Below, piece after piece: positions 24,087 through 37,400 of a stretch of 64,000 nucleotides of DNA. Every line of letters starts with the position of its first letter. The stretch's first letter is position 1. The stretch covers positions 7,355,399 to 7,419,398 of the forward strand of contig NC_037264.1 of NCBI RefSeq assembly GCF_000002425.4, given 5' to 3'. The position numbers were made by a program, and so were the translations under genes. The notes beneath the pieces were generated by a model that ran no database searches, had not been told where the DNA came from, and saw nothing but the letters and a program-made list of their open reading frames with translations. The stretch is from Physcomitrium patens. Taxonomy: Eukaryota; Streptophyta; Bryopsida; Funariales; Funariaceae.

Positions 24087-27000
24087 CTAGCTGATGGGCG
24101 CTTGGCCGTGATCGGACGTCTTCAGCCACAAATGACGACCCAGCAGAGGGGCTGTGTGTACAGCCATGTATGCCGCGTTCAACCTGCAACCATCCGCTCC
24201 CACCGTCAGAAACTCCTCCCACACAAACATCCAACCGCAGAACACCACCGTGATCCATGTCCCATACGAACCAAAGTGCACCGCCAATTCGGTGCGCACC
24301 ACAACCACCGCTACTCATGTCTCACCTAACTCACATGCCACACCACCTAAGCTTCACACGCATACCATCAAACAACGCAACCAACGACGGGAACCAGCAC
24401 TCACTTGTCCACGTCGGGCGGGGCCAAAGGGTCAAAACTCTCCTCCTCCTTGTGCTCCACGCTAGGCACGGCGCTTACAGCAACTGAAGCCTGTGCGTCA
24501 CCCTAAACCATGGTGATGTTCGCGCATATGCGATACCCAGAATATCAAAAACAAGAGGCCTCCATACACCTCCCTCATCTCCACCTCTCCCACCTTGGCC
24601 TCTGCCCGGTGATCATCTCACTCCTACACCACTACACCCCCTCACCCCTACTTGCACGCAAAACATACCACCAAGTTCAACATCCAACCTTCCACACGCA
24701 ACATCAACAAACATGTGCACCGTCCACCTTGCCACCATCACTTCCACGCAATCAAACAGCCAGTACCAACACCAAAAGGGATGAAAATAAAACCTCTCTT
24801 CATGTTGCGTCTCAATTATCAATACAAGTGGAAAACCAGCGGACCCGGTCCCTCGTTTATCGACTAACCAGTTCAAGCTTTTCATTGCTCAGGAGAAACT
24901 CCGTACAGACGTTACACCTAACTCAACGCGTCTAACCATGCCCAGCAAGGCTACGTCAACATACAAAAAGCTCTCCGACGGCCTTGCACAACCAGCTTCG
25001 GCTCGGCATCTCACGACTTGCAAAACTTGAAACATCTACTGCCTTGCCGTCAGTCAATGTGAAGGTAAAAAGGCATTCCACGTTTCGACAACTATTCTGC
25101 ACTGTCACACGCCAAAAACGCTCCGGCGGGAATTCACTTCTCACAGTTGCTGAACCCTTCACTGTAATATACGACCACAGCAGACCCAGCCTCAGATCAT
25201 CATCCACGATCATCCACTATCACAATCAAACCAACATCAACCACACCCAAACAAACCCACTCTGCGCCTCTCCACCCCCTCGCCACACTCCCTCCTCATT
25301 CCTGCCTCCCACGCACATTATCACCCTACCCTTTTCCTACCTCTCAACCTACTGTCGCCCGCACTTTCACAACCCCCACAAAATGCACACATCCCTACCG
25401 TCCAACACTCACCCAACTTCGATCCCACTGCCACGACCTCCACCACACCTCAACCCTCCCGCACAACCACAACCACCTTGCCCCTCCATCCTCAAACATT
25501 GCCGCTCACTAACTACCTCACTTGCATACTCTACAATTCACCATGTCACAAACCAAATCATCAACGCCCAAACTCAACGGCACCCCAAAAGAAACTCCGG
25601 CGTACCTGCTGCTGGGGATAGTTCCCATAACCGGGGTAGTTCCCGTATTGAGCGTATGCAGGGTCCTGAGGTGCCGGCGCCGGATATCCGTATTGGTCGT
25701 ACCCTTGTGCATACCCTTGGTAATACCCAGCTGCATTCCATTGATTCGGGTCTTGGTGGTGCCCCCATGCAGGCTGCCCACACAAAACCAAAACAAACCA
25801 CCCACCCCGTCAGCAAATACTCCTCCTATCAACAAAAGCCCCATCACCCCCACGTGATTCATCTCCCAACCCAACACTCCACAACCCCGCCGTCGCATCG
25901 CATAAAACCCACGCAGTCACCCATCAACTTTCACTTTCCAACCCAGACTGCGACTTACATCACTCGTCTGCTTGTTCCCGGGACTTCTACCCCACGACAG
26001 ACGCACTGCTTGTGTCCCGATCACCGTCTGGTGAAGCCTTTGCAGCGCCTCCTCTGCGCACGCTCTGCAACACACAACACCGCACGGACACGCATCCAAC
26101 ATCAAATTCCCCTGTTACATGCTTTCACTGCCGGATACATTCCGCTCACGACTTGCACATCATCATCATCATCAATGCTTCCTTGTGGGCAGCAAAATCC
26201 GCCAACGACCGCGCCTTCTCACGCCATCCATCACGAACAACAACCAACAAAATCCATGCCCCAAAATAGCCAATAAACAAGTGCTCCTAGGCGCTCACGC
26301 ATACCTATGCGTGAACTGGACGAACCCGCATCCTTTCCCGGCGGGAATCTTCACATACACCAGTTCTCCAAATTGCCCAAACACGTTCCTCAAGTCTTCG
26401 TCCCCAACCGCTGGGTCAAGTCCTCCCACGAATATCTACCAACGCAAATCCACCGCACCACACCCATTACCTTAAACCACCAACCCATCTTCCACATCTC
26501 AACGTATTCTATCCTTCACAACGTTTCATCCCGGAGAACGTGCCCGCCCACACATTCTCGTCGCACTTGCGTCCCAACACCGCATCTCAAATCATGATCG
26601 CTTAATCACCAAAGAAATCACAAACGCCCCAGCTCCACAACAAAACCAGACGCAGGGCCCACACACACACACACAGTACCGATGCCTTACGGTTGTATTG
26701 TTGGGGTCGTTGTCTGTGGGGAACGCCTGCGGAGAGGGCTGCGCTCCGTATGCTGCATATGTTGCCACGGCTACGGGAGACACTGCGTCCACTCAATCAA
26801 CCACCACACATCGCCGTCAGCCATGCACCGCCTATCGTATGCCACTCACCAACTTGCCACACTCTACAACCCAAGCTTTACCCCTTCGATCACCACAACG
26901 TCAACGCCACACACATACTCACCGCATCCTCCACATTGCACCCATCTTACTATACGCCTCACATCATCCACCGCGCACTCACGTTCACTTCTCACCCCCA

Positions 27001-28854
27001 TGGACTCTACAAACGACTCCCCAAACCCACACCCACGCCTTACACCTACCACCCTCCTACCAGCGGGGCTCCAACGTCGCATCACAATCACACCTCTCAT
27101 ATCTGACACCTTGCTCGACGCTCATACGTACGAATAACTACACACCACACGGAGCTCCCTCAACCGCGGCGTAACCCCGGTTGGGAGCCACAGGAATAAG
27201 AACTACCCACCCCAAACATGAAAACCGGCACAAGCGTCCTGTCACGACGTCCGACACACGCATCATAGACTACCCGCCAACTCCGGCCAACACCACTAAC
27301 AGGACCGTCACGACACCCACCGGCCATCCCCAACGCACTGACCAACATGCATTACAAACAACAAAGATAGACGCAGACAAAGAGTATAACTCATCATACC
27401 GACAAACAATCCAACCAACAAAACGAACAAAGAACCATGCTCCACATGGAGAAACGCCACACACAATCAACCACACAACGCAGCAGCAAAACGTGCAAAC
27501 AGCGGACACTGACCTAAATCACGCCCCACTCACTACTGACGGTCCTTTCCCAGTTGCCGGGTTCTCTTTGTAGGCACCCTTGGTAGCAAGCCTCTTGCCC
27601 TCCTGCTCCGACACAGATTATTGACGAATAAGCTTACCCGCCACACATCACTTTGACCTACACGACCTTCACTCAACCTTCATCCCACCATGCTCTCACC
27701 GCATTGGATACGGAACTGCAACTTTCGCCATAGCGTTTCACCGTCCTTACTTCCCCAGACGCCCATCAAATCACAACCCAACCCACAACCCCGCCCTTGC
27801 ATCGGCCTCACACCAACCTCAACCACACCACGCGCAAACACACCCAACACCCCCGATTTCCGCGTACACGCACCTTTCGGATTCAACTGATTAGGGCCCA
27901 GCGATTTCTTCGGCGTTGCTGCGCTGATCCGCATCGGCCTGCTCGAGCAGTAAATCCCGTTCATCTCACTCATCGCCCGATTCCTTTCCATCTCATCGCC
28001 GAAACGCACGAACCCGTATCCTTTCGATCGACCTGTGTTGGCGTCCGTCACCACCTTCGCACCCTTCACAGATGGGTACCGGGTGCGAAACGTCTCCTGC
28101 AGCATGTAATCCGTCACATCGGGAGCCAAATCCCCTACAAAGATCGAGTGCTCCGGTCCCGCCTCCGGCCGCCTCTCCCCTATTCCAAACGAAGCCCAAT
28201 TCAGCCGGAAAGGCTGCTCTGTGTTCGGCATCTGAGTGCCGTTGTAAGCCTGCAAAATCTTCTCCGCTGCCACGTGAGACACAAATTCCACGAACCCGTA
28301 CCCTTCGGAGTACCCCGTCTGCTTGTTGCGAATGATCTTCACAGACTGCACCTGCAACAACCATTCCCACCCTCCGTTAGCATGCCATCGCCTGTTCCCA
28401 ACCCATCCTGCCCGCTCTGGAACATGTAATCTCATTGTGCTCTGCTATGCGATCCCCACAATCCTCCATCCATTCCCTCCACTCCACAGCCGCTCTAACT
28501 TCGCAAAGCTGCCATCGCATCATCATGCAACACCATCCACAACACCTACACGACCTACCATGTTCACACCAACAGCGCCCCGAAACGCACGGTCCCACAC
28601 AAACCTATACCCCCCCCCCTCGGAGGCACCAAAGCTGCTCACACAAGTACCTCTCCGGTGTGTACAAAAGCTGTGTGCAAGTAGTTCTCGTCCATCCAGT
28701 ACTGCAGATCTCCAACCCACAACGTTTTCACCTCCTCGTGATGCTGAGGCTGCATCCCCGACTGTTGCATCATCACCCATTGCTGCGGCTGCTGCTGCTG
28801 CCCCTCTGCCTGCTGCCCATGCGGGGGCCCGGCCCCTGCTGGCGACTGCATCAT
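24087..28854 (-). CDS. RBP45: RBP45/RBP47-like protein with three RRMs (right copy)
   Basis: Mirror copy of the left-arm gene on the minus strand. Exons are 28651-28854, 27874-28351, 26691-26782, 26305-26435, 25959-26064, 25606-25773, 24405-24490 and 24087-24183, encoding the same 453 residues with three RRMs and the Tyr/Gln/Gly-rich tail. I saw no substitution in coding sequence or introns relative to the left copy, and all splice sites are preserved, so both copies should be functional if both exist. The gene points towards the spacer, so transcription of the two copies converges on the zinc-knuckle gene region. The optional 69-base cassette exon lies at 27534-27602. Perfect identity may mean very recent duplication, gene conversion or assembly duplication. 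Confidence 0.92.
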
Positions 28855-31800
28855 CCTCTACGACCACCCCGCTTCAGACACTAAGCCAATAAATCTGCGA
28901 TTCCCAAACTTTTAGGAAGACCCCCGATTTTCCAGCCGAAACTAATTCCTCTGCACAAACCCTGCAAATTCCACACCAACCCCGCCAAATCAGTTTTCAT
29001 GTGTCACAAACCTCCATCCCGCTACGTTCCCATGCGAATATCATCACCATCCTTCCACAATGTCCTCGTGTACTGGACAACGTCCGAAAAGCATAAAACC
29101 GTGCCGACTGATACCCAGGCCCCCAAGACGGGCGGGGGAAAGAAACCTCCCTCGCCTGTACATTCTCGGTTGCTCTGGTACACAAGACATTCTAAAATAA
29201 ACCATCCCATCGCACGTTCCCACCTCGGCGACACCACCCCTGCCAACTAACTCGTTCCACAACAATTCGTATCGACTTCCTGCAACAAATTTCGGCCGAT
29301 GCCTGCAGCGCCAGCTCACAGTGATAAGGAATACATAACTTCGTCATACACACCGCGTATTGTTCCAGGTCCAAACTGTCACGTCACCCACAACTCCCCA
29401 GCAGCACGCAGTTCACCTGCTCCTCTAACAACGACGACGACGACGCAGCTTCCGGATATCTGCGACACAACTAACCCGTGACCTCTCGCATCACCTCACC
29501 GAATCATGGCACTCTGCGCTCCGGCAGAATCTGCAAAACCCTGTCACGCCCAACCACAGCGGACCACGCACCAGCTCCGCCTACTAAAACATCATCCGCC
29601 GCCGCATTGCAGCTCGACGCAAACCCTCGCCATCTCTCCAACGCACGACTCCAAACTCTAACCCACCCGACTCTCTCGCCCAAAACCCTAACACCGTCGC
29701 CTACAAATCTCTCCGCATGACAAAAAATTACATAAAAATGTAAAAAACCACCAACCGGCAAACCAAAACACAATTCCAATAAAACAATCCCCCACGCATC
29801 CATCCAAAGCCACAGCCGCCGACACAACCGACAACCGAGCTCTACACCACCGCGCCCATTCCCAAAGCGGACTCCGACCACACCCCGCGGTCCCAAACCC
29901 CAAACCCTCGCACCCAGCGCAGTTGGAAAAGCGACACCCAGCCAACAGAAAAAAGAATTGCACACGCGAAGGGCAGGAGGTGGGGGGGGGGGACAAGGAG
30001 GAGGAGGAGAAAGAGGAGTGAGTACCTGCAGTCAGGGCGAGCTAGGGTGGCGGACGGAGTGACGATCCCATGCAGGAAGGAAGGGGGGATGGGGCGGGGA
30101 AGGGGAGGGAAGGGAAAGGGGGGGAGGGGGACAATCGAGAGAGAGAGGAGGTTCGTCGCAGGCGTAGTCGGAGACAGGCGGCGCTTCATTCACAGCCCCC
30201 GCCCCCGACCGAGCCAGCGAAGAAGTGGCGGAACGACCCCCGCATCAAGGAAGGAAAGGCGACGATGGCGAAGGAAGGAATACGAAGGGGGGCTTCAGTG
30301 CGTGTGGGCTCCACCCTTGGACGGACGGACGGACGGACGGCCGGCCACGATGCCCCGCTCTCCTGCCCTCGCTCTCATCGTGCCCGTCGCGGTGCGGCCC
30401 CAGCTGCTCGCTCCCCTGCCCTGCCTGCCTGCGTCGCCTCCCTCCCCCCCCCCTCATTCCCTGGACGGCCCCGATGTAGCCGCGTCCCGCGCAATCTCGC
30501 ATCGCAGCCGCCGTCTGCTCAGTCTCCCCGCCATTCTGACTTCCTTCCTTCCTTCCTTAATCTGGTTTCTCTTGAACCCGGTCCCTCGTCCCTCCCCGTC
30601 TAGTGCTCCGTCCCCCGCCTTGCCATCCATCGCTTTGTCCCGTCCTGCCACTCCCGCATGCCAGCCTTTCTTGTCCCTTTCGCTCTTGCTTCGTTTCCAT
30701 CCCTGTTCGCTCTTGCGTCCGTGGGCTGCACTGCGATGGCCCCTTTCACTGTCCCCTCGCCGTGCTGTTCAAGCACCGCGCGGCACCCTTTGCGCTGAAT
30801 CATGGTGCGCTGCAGTGCATTGTCCGGGAAGGCAACGAGACCTTGTGGCGAGGCCCTTAGCCTTGCGCCGCAATGGTGTGTGCAATTCTTGTGTGCAATC
30901 CCGGATGCCCTTGCTCTGTCTCTCCGTTGCTGCACATTTCCGCTCCGAGATTGTTGGGCACGCGGGCATTCCATGGACGAGTGTACGAAATTCATACCGG
31001 TGGTAGGATATGATATTAAGTACCATCATCATCACAATCAAACAGTGTTCCGTGTCATGTCAGATCCAAGTGGAGGAAGCTTGCATGGCTCGCTGTTCAA
31101 AGCGGCAAGACCGCACAGAGAATAACATGAAAGCCTCAACAAAAGCGCGGTTAAGTTGGAAGATACTTCCAGTCCCGCCGTTCCCGATGGCGTGGCCTCG
31201 GAATGATTTTGTGGGTTTCAACCGCGAGGGCCTGGAATCCCCCTTGTTGGATTCTATTCTCTGGGCATGGTTCGTGCTTCGTTTTTCAAGACCATTCTTG
31301 CCAGTTTTATTTACTGTTCTGTTTTTTGCTTTTATTTCTCTTCTGGGTTTCTAGATTCTAAGCAGTTTGTTCGAATTTGTTATAATGTGTAGCTTTTCTA
31401 GAAATAATGGCGAATTGAGTTCGTTGGGAATATCTTGGTCATTCTTCATTATGTTTTTCTTCTTAGTTATTGTCATAGATCATTTTAGTAAGATTCTTTT
31501 CCTCGTGTGTATTTTATCTTCTTTGTTGTTGATGGTTCAACTACTTTTTTTTTCTCGTTGGTTGTACCCAAAAATATTATGTTTGGACTTTTTTCCGTCA
31601 TTTTTGAAGGAAGCGCTAGGTGATGTTACTGCATGCATGAACATATGATCCAAATTTGCTTTGTTTTCGATAATTTTCTGAAGTTTTAGTGCGTAGTTGT
31701 GTTTTGTTGTTTGTTGGTTTTATTTTTATTTTCATTTTGCTGTCTTTTACGGGCTAGATACATGACTTTTCCTCTCTTAAGTGTTGCAGTACATCCAGTG

Positions 31801-32356
31801 TATTTAAGTCATGAGCATGATGCATAGGTACCTCACCTTTACGTTTGGTCAGCATTTGCTATTTATCACAAACATGTAGCTTTTTATTTGTATTCAGTTT
31901 AGCTTGATGCAATAAATGTGTTTAAGATTTGTATAATTATGACGTGACGCTTTTTATTTTGTTTGTATTGTTGTTTGTTGAATCATGTGATGAAATTTGC
32001 CCTTTCTCTACTTTTTACACTATTTGAGTTCCACTTTGTTTTGTTGGTTTGGTTGGGATGGATGGCTTATGCTTTTACAACCTAGTAAATGGAATCATTT
32101 CCATTAAATCTATACATTACGACAAGTTTATTACAGATTAATATTGTTTCTGATTTGAATCTTGTTTTATTTCAGAACGTGTCTCAAATATTTGTAATGT
32201 TTTTGAATTTGTATGAGTGTGATCATGTATTGAAAATGATCAAGACGTTCAAGTTACATCTGCTTTCGATTTTCACAACCATGCTAAAGGAATTGTACAA
32301 TACTGATGGCACTCACGTGTATTCGCGGTTTGGTCTGTCGTGCATTAATTCTTAAG
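28855..32356. other. Upstream region of right RBP45-like gene
   Basis: Mirror of 5450-8951: leader with pyrimidine-rich tract (purine-rich on this strand, 29980-30160), GC-rich promoter-proximal DNA with (GGAC)n at 30319-30339, then AT-rich DNA. No additional gene is recognised. Confidence 0.5.
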
Positions 32357-32942
32357 CATAAACCCCTACGAGGTGGCGTTTTTCTCACTTTCACAAGTTG
32401 CATTATATAATGATTTTCCAAATGCTGATGAACGTGCACCGTATACGCAATAAGTAGTGTTATTCTAGCAACTATTATGCCTCACAAGTGAGGAACTTAT
32501 TACTGCCAAGACAAACCTGATGAGTCCTCACATTCATTTTGAATGAGCTTTTTCATTTTCTGAGTAGACCATGTCGGAATATTGAAGGACCACTTATTCC
32601 GATAGGTTTGTCGACGCTCTAAATTTGAAGGATGTTACGATGTAAGAGCTGGATCACATATCACTAAGGGTGCTGGATTCGTTTGTGATCGCAGCGCATG
32701 TTTGCATCATCCATGAGCACAGTCTGTGATTAGCGGTACCTGTCTCAGAGAATGGGTTATGAAGATCTAGTCCTCAGAACTCGTGGAGCGACGTGTGCGG
32801 AATCGTGCTATAGACCATCACAGATTTCTGGACCACTAAGTCTTCCAATTCTCCGAGCTCGACTGTTTTGTTTTCTAGATTTTAGTTAGCATTTTTCCGA
32901 ATCACTACTTACTCCCTTCTCCTTGCACCCATATTTCTTTGC

Positions 32943-33073
32943 CTATATATTTATTTATTTTATTATGTGTATATATATTTATTTATTTTATTATGTGTAT
33001 ATATTTTTATTTATTTTATTATGTGTGTATATGTTTTTATTTATTTTATTGTGTGTGTATATATATATTTATT
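32943..33073. repeat. Short AT-rich minisatellite, ~26-30 bp units
   Basis: Four to five imperfect units built on TTTATTTATTTTATTATGTG separated by TA-rich linkers. It begins only about 50 bases beyond the outer edge of the right arm. Confidence 0.8.
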
Positions 33074-33972
33074 AACATATACAATGAAATGTCAAAACAA
33101 CTCAAGGTTTTGCCAAATCATCACACCCACCTTAGCAGTCAAGATGAAAAAAAAGTAAAGAAAAATCTTTGGAATCATTTTTGTCTTACTAGATCTATAG
33201 TGAATGAAACTAAACCACATTCATCATATTTGTAATCTTGAGCATTGCTACAATCATGGTAGCCATTCTATTTCTCTACTCTTGCAAAAGAAAACCCTTC
33301 TTGTTTTTTTGAAAAGGAAGATGGCAAAGTATCTTGATTCAATATTTTTGCCATGTTTCTCATCTTCCTTTTGTATCATGTTTCATTGCACTCTACTCTT
33401 GGTCTTTGGCATGCCTCACATTTTCTCTCTTTAGTTTTCTTCTCCTTCTCACTTTCTACCTTCTTATCTACTTAAGTATGCTTACATCTCAAGATTTGTT
33501 GGTTTGTTTTTGGTGCATGTTCCATGTTTTTAATGCAGATGAATGTCATGCTCCTATTTTTTGTATTTCTCTTTTGCTTTTTATCATCATTGATATAGAA
33601 TTCATTGAACATTTTGGACTATAATAATTGCGTAATTATTATGCCATTTGCTTAGAAGGTTGGGCAAAATCAATGTTCGAAAACATCACATCTTGGTGGT
33701 TGTGGGCCATTATTATGTGGCATGTGTGATACTAATAGTGTTTAAGGAAGTCAAACTAAGGATCTAGAATTTCACTTTTGGAGTAAAAATAGAAGCAACA
33801 ATATCATTGTATCAAATGTAGCACATAGTGCAAATTGAGCTTGGAACGAGTTTGGAGCAGATTGATTATAGATATTATTTTTATTCTAGGATAGAGGTTT
33901 ATGAAGGATAGAATTATTATTTCTTTGGAAGTGTATTTGAAAAAAATATGACTTTTTAATCATTTAATGAAT
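33074..33972. other. AT-rich DNA, no gene recognised
   Basis: Short plus-strand frames rich in Leu, Phe and Ser occur (33204-33624) but have no recognisable domain and no splice context. Nothing else is supported. Confidence 0.4.
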
Positions 33973-34465
33973 TGTCACAAACATACATATTTATTCTAAT
34001 ATTTTTCTATATGATTAAATTGAAGTAAGTAAAACTAGATTTATTTCATAGTATTAAACTAGAATAATTATTGTCAAAGACAAGAAGACTAGAAAGATTT
34101 AAAACAAGACTAAAGACTGAAATGACATTGAGAAGAGTGAAGAAGGCTTCACTTTCATCTCCATTTATATTCTTAATTAGGAGCTATATTGTCGTAACTT
34201 AAAGGACCTCCAAAACATATTGACTTTGCAAGATACATATCTTAACTTGTAAGACAAGTTTTCTATATGTGTACTACATAAATAACTTGTTCTGCAAGCT
34301 ATCAACATGAAATTTATATATTGATCAAGTTTCTAAGCTGCCAATCAATTATAAATACATGTAAAGTCAAAGCATCTTTGAGTGACTTTGAGTGACTTTC
34401 TAGTTCTTTTGAGTGATACAAAAGTATATTCAAGATTTCTTTTTTTGAGCTTCATGTCTTTGATA
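33973..34465 (+). repeat. 5' LTR of decayed Ty3/gypsy copy, internally rearranged
   Basis: Begins TGTCACAAAC and ends TTTGATA (expected GACA with C-to-T decay), immediately followed by a degenerate tRNA-iMet primer site (TTGATAAGAGTG near 34469). Its two ends match the solo LTR at 47273-47462/53606-53954 in the same orientation. The middle (about 34040-34385) matches that LTR only as its reverse complement, so this copy carries an internal inversion of roughly 330-350 bp. Confidence 0.75.
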
Positions 34466-37400
34466 GTTTGATAAGAGTGTCAATTCAATGTTCTTATCTT
34501 ATTTTAAAAGTGAGTAGATTATCCTACTTCTATTATTGTATTTTAAAAGCTATCGATTATCTACCTTAAAATAAATTATTTAATTTTCTAATACTAATAT
34601 CTTTCTTAAAGAAAGCGGATTATTCTTTTTTATGGAAATTTTTACTTGATATTAGACGTTGTATATTATCCTATTTTAATTTGACTTGTAGACTTGTTAA
34701 GATGTTTGAAAGAAAAAAAAATATCATATATGGTATACTTGACAAAAGTAAGAATAGATTTGAACTATTGTTAATCTTCAAGAGCTTATTAATACTCTTA
34801 GGATAGAAATTTCATGCATTACAAGTGCCAACTATAGAAATATTAATCCTACACCTATAAAAGATGTTTAGAGTGTATGTCAAGAAGTTGTACACTTGAA
34901 GGAAGAAAGTAAATCAACCTTACAACTAAATCCACAAAGTTTTTTTTCTACAAATATGACAAGGATAAGGATTAGTATGCTTGAGAATTTTGATGGAACA
35001 TGATCAAAATTTTAACAATTTTTGTAATAAGTCAAGTTCTATCTAGGATTGCATGTCTTTTAATTCTTTGATGGATTTACTCAAGTTGGATTGATAGGTA
35101 CACTTTTATTTGGAACCACTATCTATTGATTTTTATTTTTAATAGAAAAAGATTCATGACTCTTTTATGATTTGAATTCACTCCTAAAAGTATTTAAAAC
35201 TACATTTAGAGAAAGTGATTGAGAAGGAATAGCAAAGATCAAGCTCTTATCTCTATGACAAGAATCACATTTAACCACCATATATACTACTGAATTTCAA
35301 AATTTTGCTTGTAATGTAGATTGAAATGACAAAGCCTTTATCAATCAATTTTCACATGTATTGAAAGATGATGTCAAAGATTTGTTATTGACAATGTCAA
35401 AAGCAAAATCTTTTGATCAATTTATTGTTGAAGCCATTGTATGTGACAATCAATTATTTGAAGACATGAAGAATAAAGACTTGATTAGAGAAGAACAAGC
35501 TAAGTAATGACAATAGTTCTTAAGTTTTTAGAAACTTATTTATCAAGATTGGAACCAATGCAAATTGATATAATATATTTTAAATCTCTCATTGAGCAAG
35601 AAAAGATTCAATTTCATGAAGTGGATTTGTACTTATATTGTGTTAAAACTAAGGACATTACTCAATATTATCTAAAGAAGCAATATAATTATAAAATGAA
35701 GAGCACAATTGCTAAAAAAGACAATGTGTTAGAAAATAAGTTTCTCCAACTACAAAAAGGATCATATGGCTAGAATCATGTATAATACTTAGTAAAGGTC
35801 TTATTTTCTCTTCAGATCCCTTACCTTGTTTTATAGTAGATGTGTCTTTAGAATCTAAAAATTACAAAGTCTTTGCATTATTAGATTCAAGAGCCTCAGT
35901 CTATTTTATAGACAAAGACTTTGTCTAAAAACATGAAATATCTTTAGTGAAGAAAATTAAACGGATACATGTAGAAATCATAGATGGTTGTTTGTTATTT
36001 TTTGGAGACGTTACTCATGAGAGTGTTCTTTTACATGTAATAGCTAAAGATTATAATATTATAATAATATTTAATGTAATAAGATCTCTATCCCATCTAA
36101 TTATTTTAGAATTATCATGGTTAAAAAAATATAATCCTTAGATAGATTGGATTTTTTTTAACTTTAATTTTTTTATAGTTTAATTCAAAATTTTTATATT
36201 AAAATAGAAACAAATAAGCATAATACATCCAAATCTTTATTACTAGGTGCAAAAACTTTTATACATATAGCTAAAGGAGGGCTATCTTTTTTTATATATG
36301 CCACATCCATTTTTAATAGTAAAAAGATATTAAGTGGTATTCTTAGCCTGTATCAAGATTTCTATGATATTTTTGAAAAAAAGAATATAAATATGCTTCT
36401 AAAGTATCAATCCTATGATTATACAATTGATCTATAAGAAGGAATTTAACCACCATTTGGAACAATCTACAACTTATCACAAAATGAGTTGATTACATTA
36501 AAAGAGTACATTGATAAGAATTTAGCTAAGAACTTTATACACCACTTAAAATCTTCAATAGAAGCTTCAATCTTATTTATAAAAGAAAAAGATGGATCTT
36601 TGCGGATGTGCATAAACTATTGAGGACATAATAAGATCACTAACGAGAATATGTATTCCTTATCCTTGATTTTAAGATTTATTGACTAACTCAATTAAGC
36701 AAAGACCTATACAAAAATAGATCTATGAGGAGCATATAATATAGTTTGTATTAAAAAAAGAAATAAATAGAAGTTTAATTTTTGAACTAGGTATGAATAT
36801 TTTGAATATAATGTCATACCTTTAGATTCATAAATGCACCAATTGCTTTTTAATATCTCATAAATGATGTCTTTTGTGAGTTTTTTGATGATTTTGTTAT
36901 CTATTATTTAGTTGAAATTCTAATCTACTCTAAAAATATAAAAAAACATGAATTTCATGTTTATCGTGTGTTACAAAAACTTTAAAATGTAAGATTATAT
37001 ACAAAGATGAAAAAGTATATATTCCATACTACTCAAGTTTATTTTTTAGCATACATCATTTCCAACAAAGGATTAATAATGGATTCTAAGAAAGTCCAAA
37101 CTATCATGGATTAGAAGGTCTCAAAAATAGTTAGAAATGTGAAATATTTTTTAAAATTTTCTTATTATTATTAAATCTTTATCAAGATTTTTTTTAAATT
37201 TTTGGCTCTTCTTACATATATGACATGTAAAGACAAACTTTAGTAGAACAAAGAAGTAGAAACATCTTTTGAAGCCTTGGAGACAACATTTATTTTTACA
37301 CTAATTTTATATTGAGTCAATTTTTTTAAGATATTTTTTTATAGAAATAAATGCATCAAATTTTATTATGAATGTTGTTTTATTACAAATGGAAGCAAAT

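Larger units (their letters stand above)
22585..32892. repeat. Right arm of the ~10.3 kb inverted repeat
   Basis: Reverse complement of the left arm, without the N gap, so it serves as the clean copy (10308 bp). It contains the second RBP45-like gene on the minus strand. The outer edge is near 32892-32897, where TTAGTTAGCAT gives way to unrelated sequence. At four inner-margin sites and one outer-margin site this arm carries T on the plus strand where the left arm's complement has C. Confidence 0.95.

Noticed and set aside
32943..33235. Tandem TTTATTTATTTTATTATGTG units as a CRISPR-like array
   Set aside because: Units are contiguous and imperfect with no unique spacers; this is a simple AT-rich minisatellite in a plant genome.
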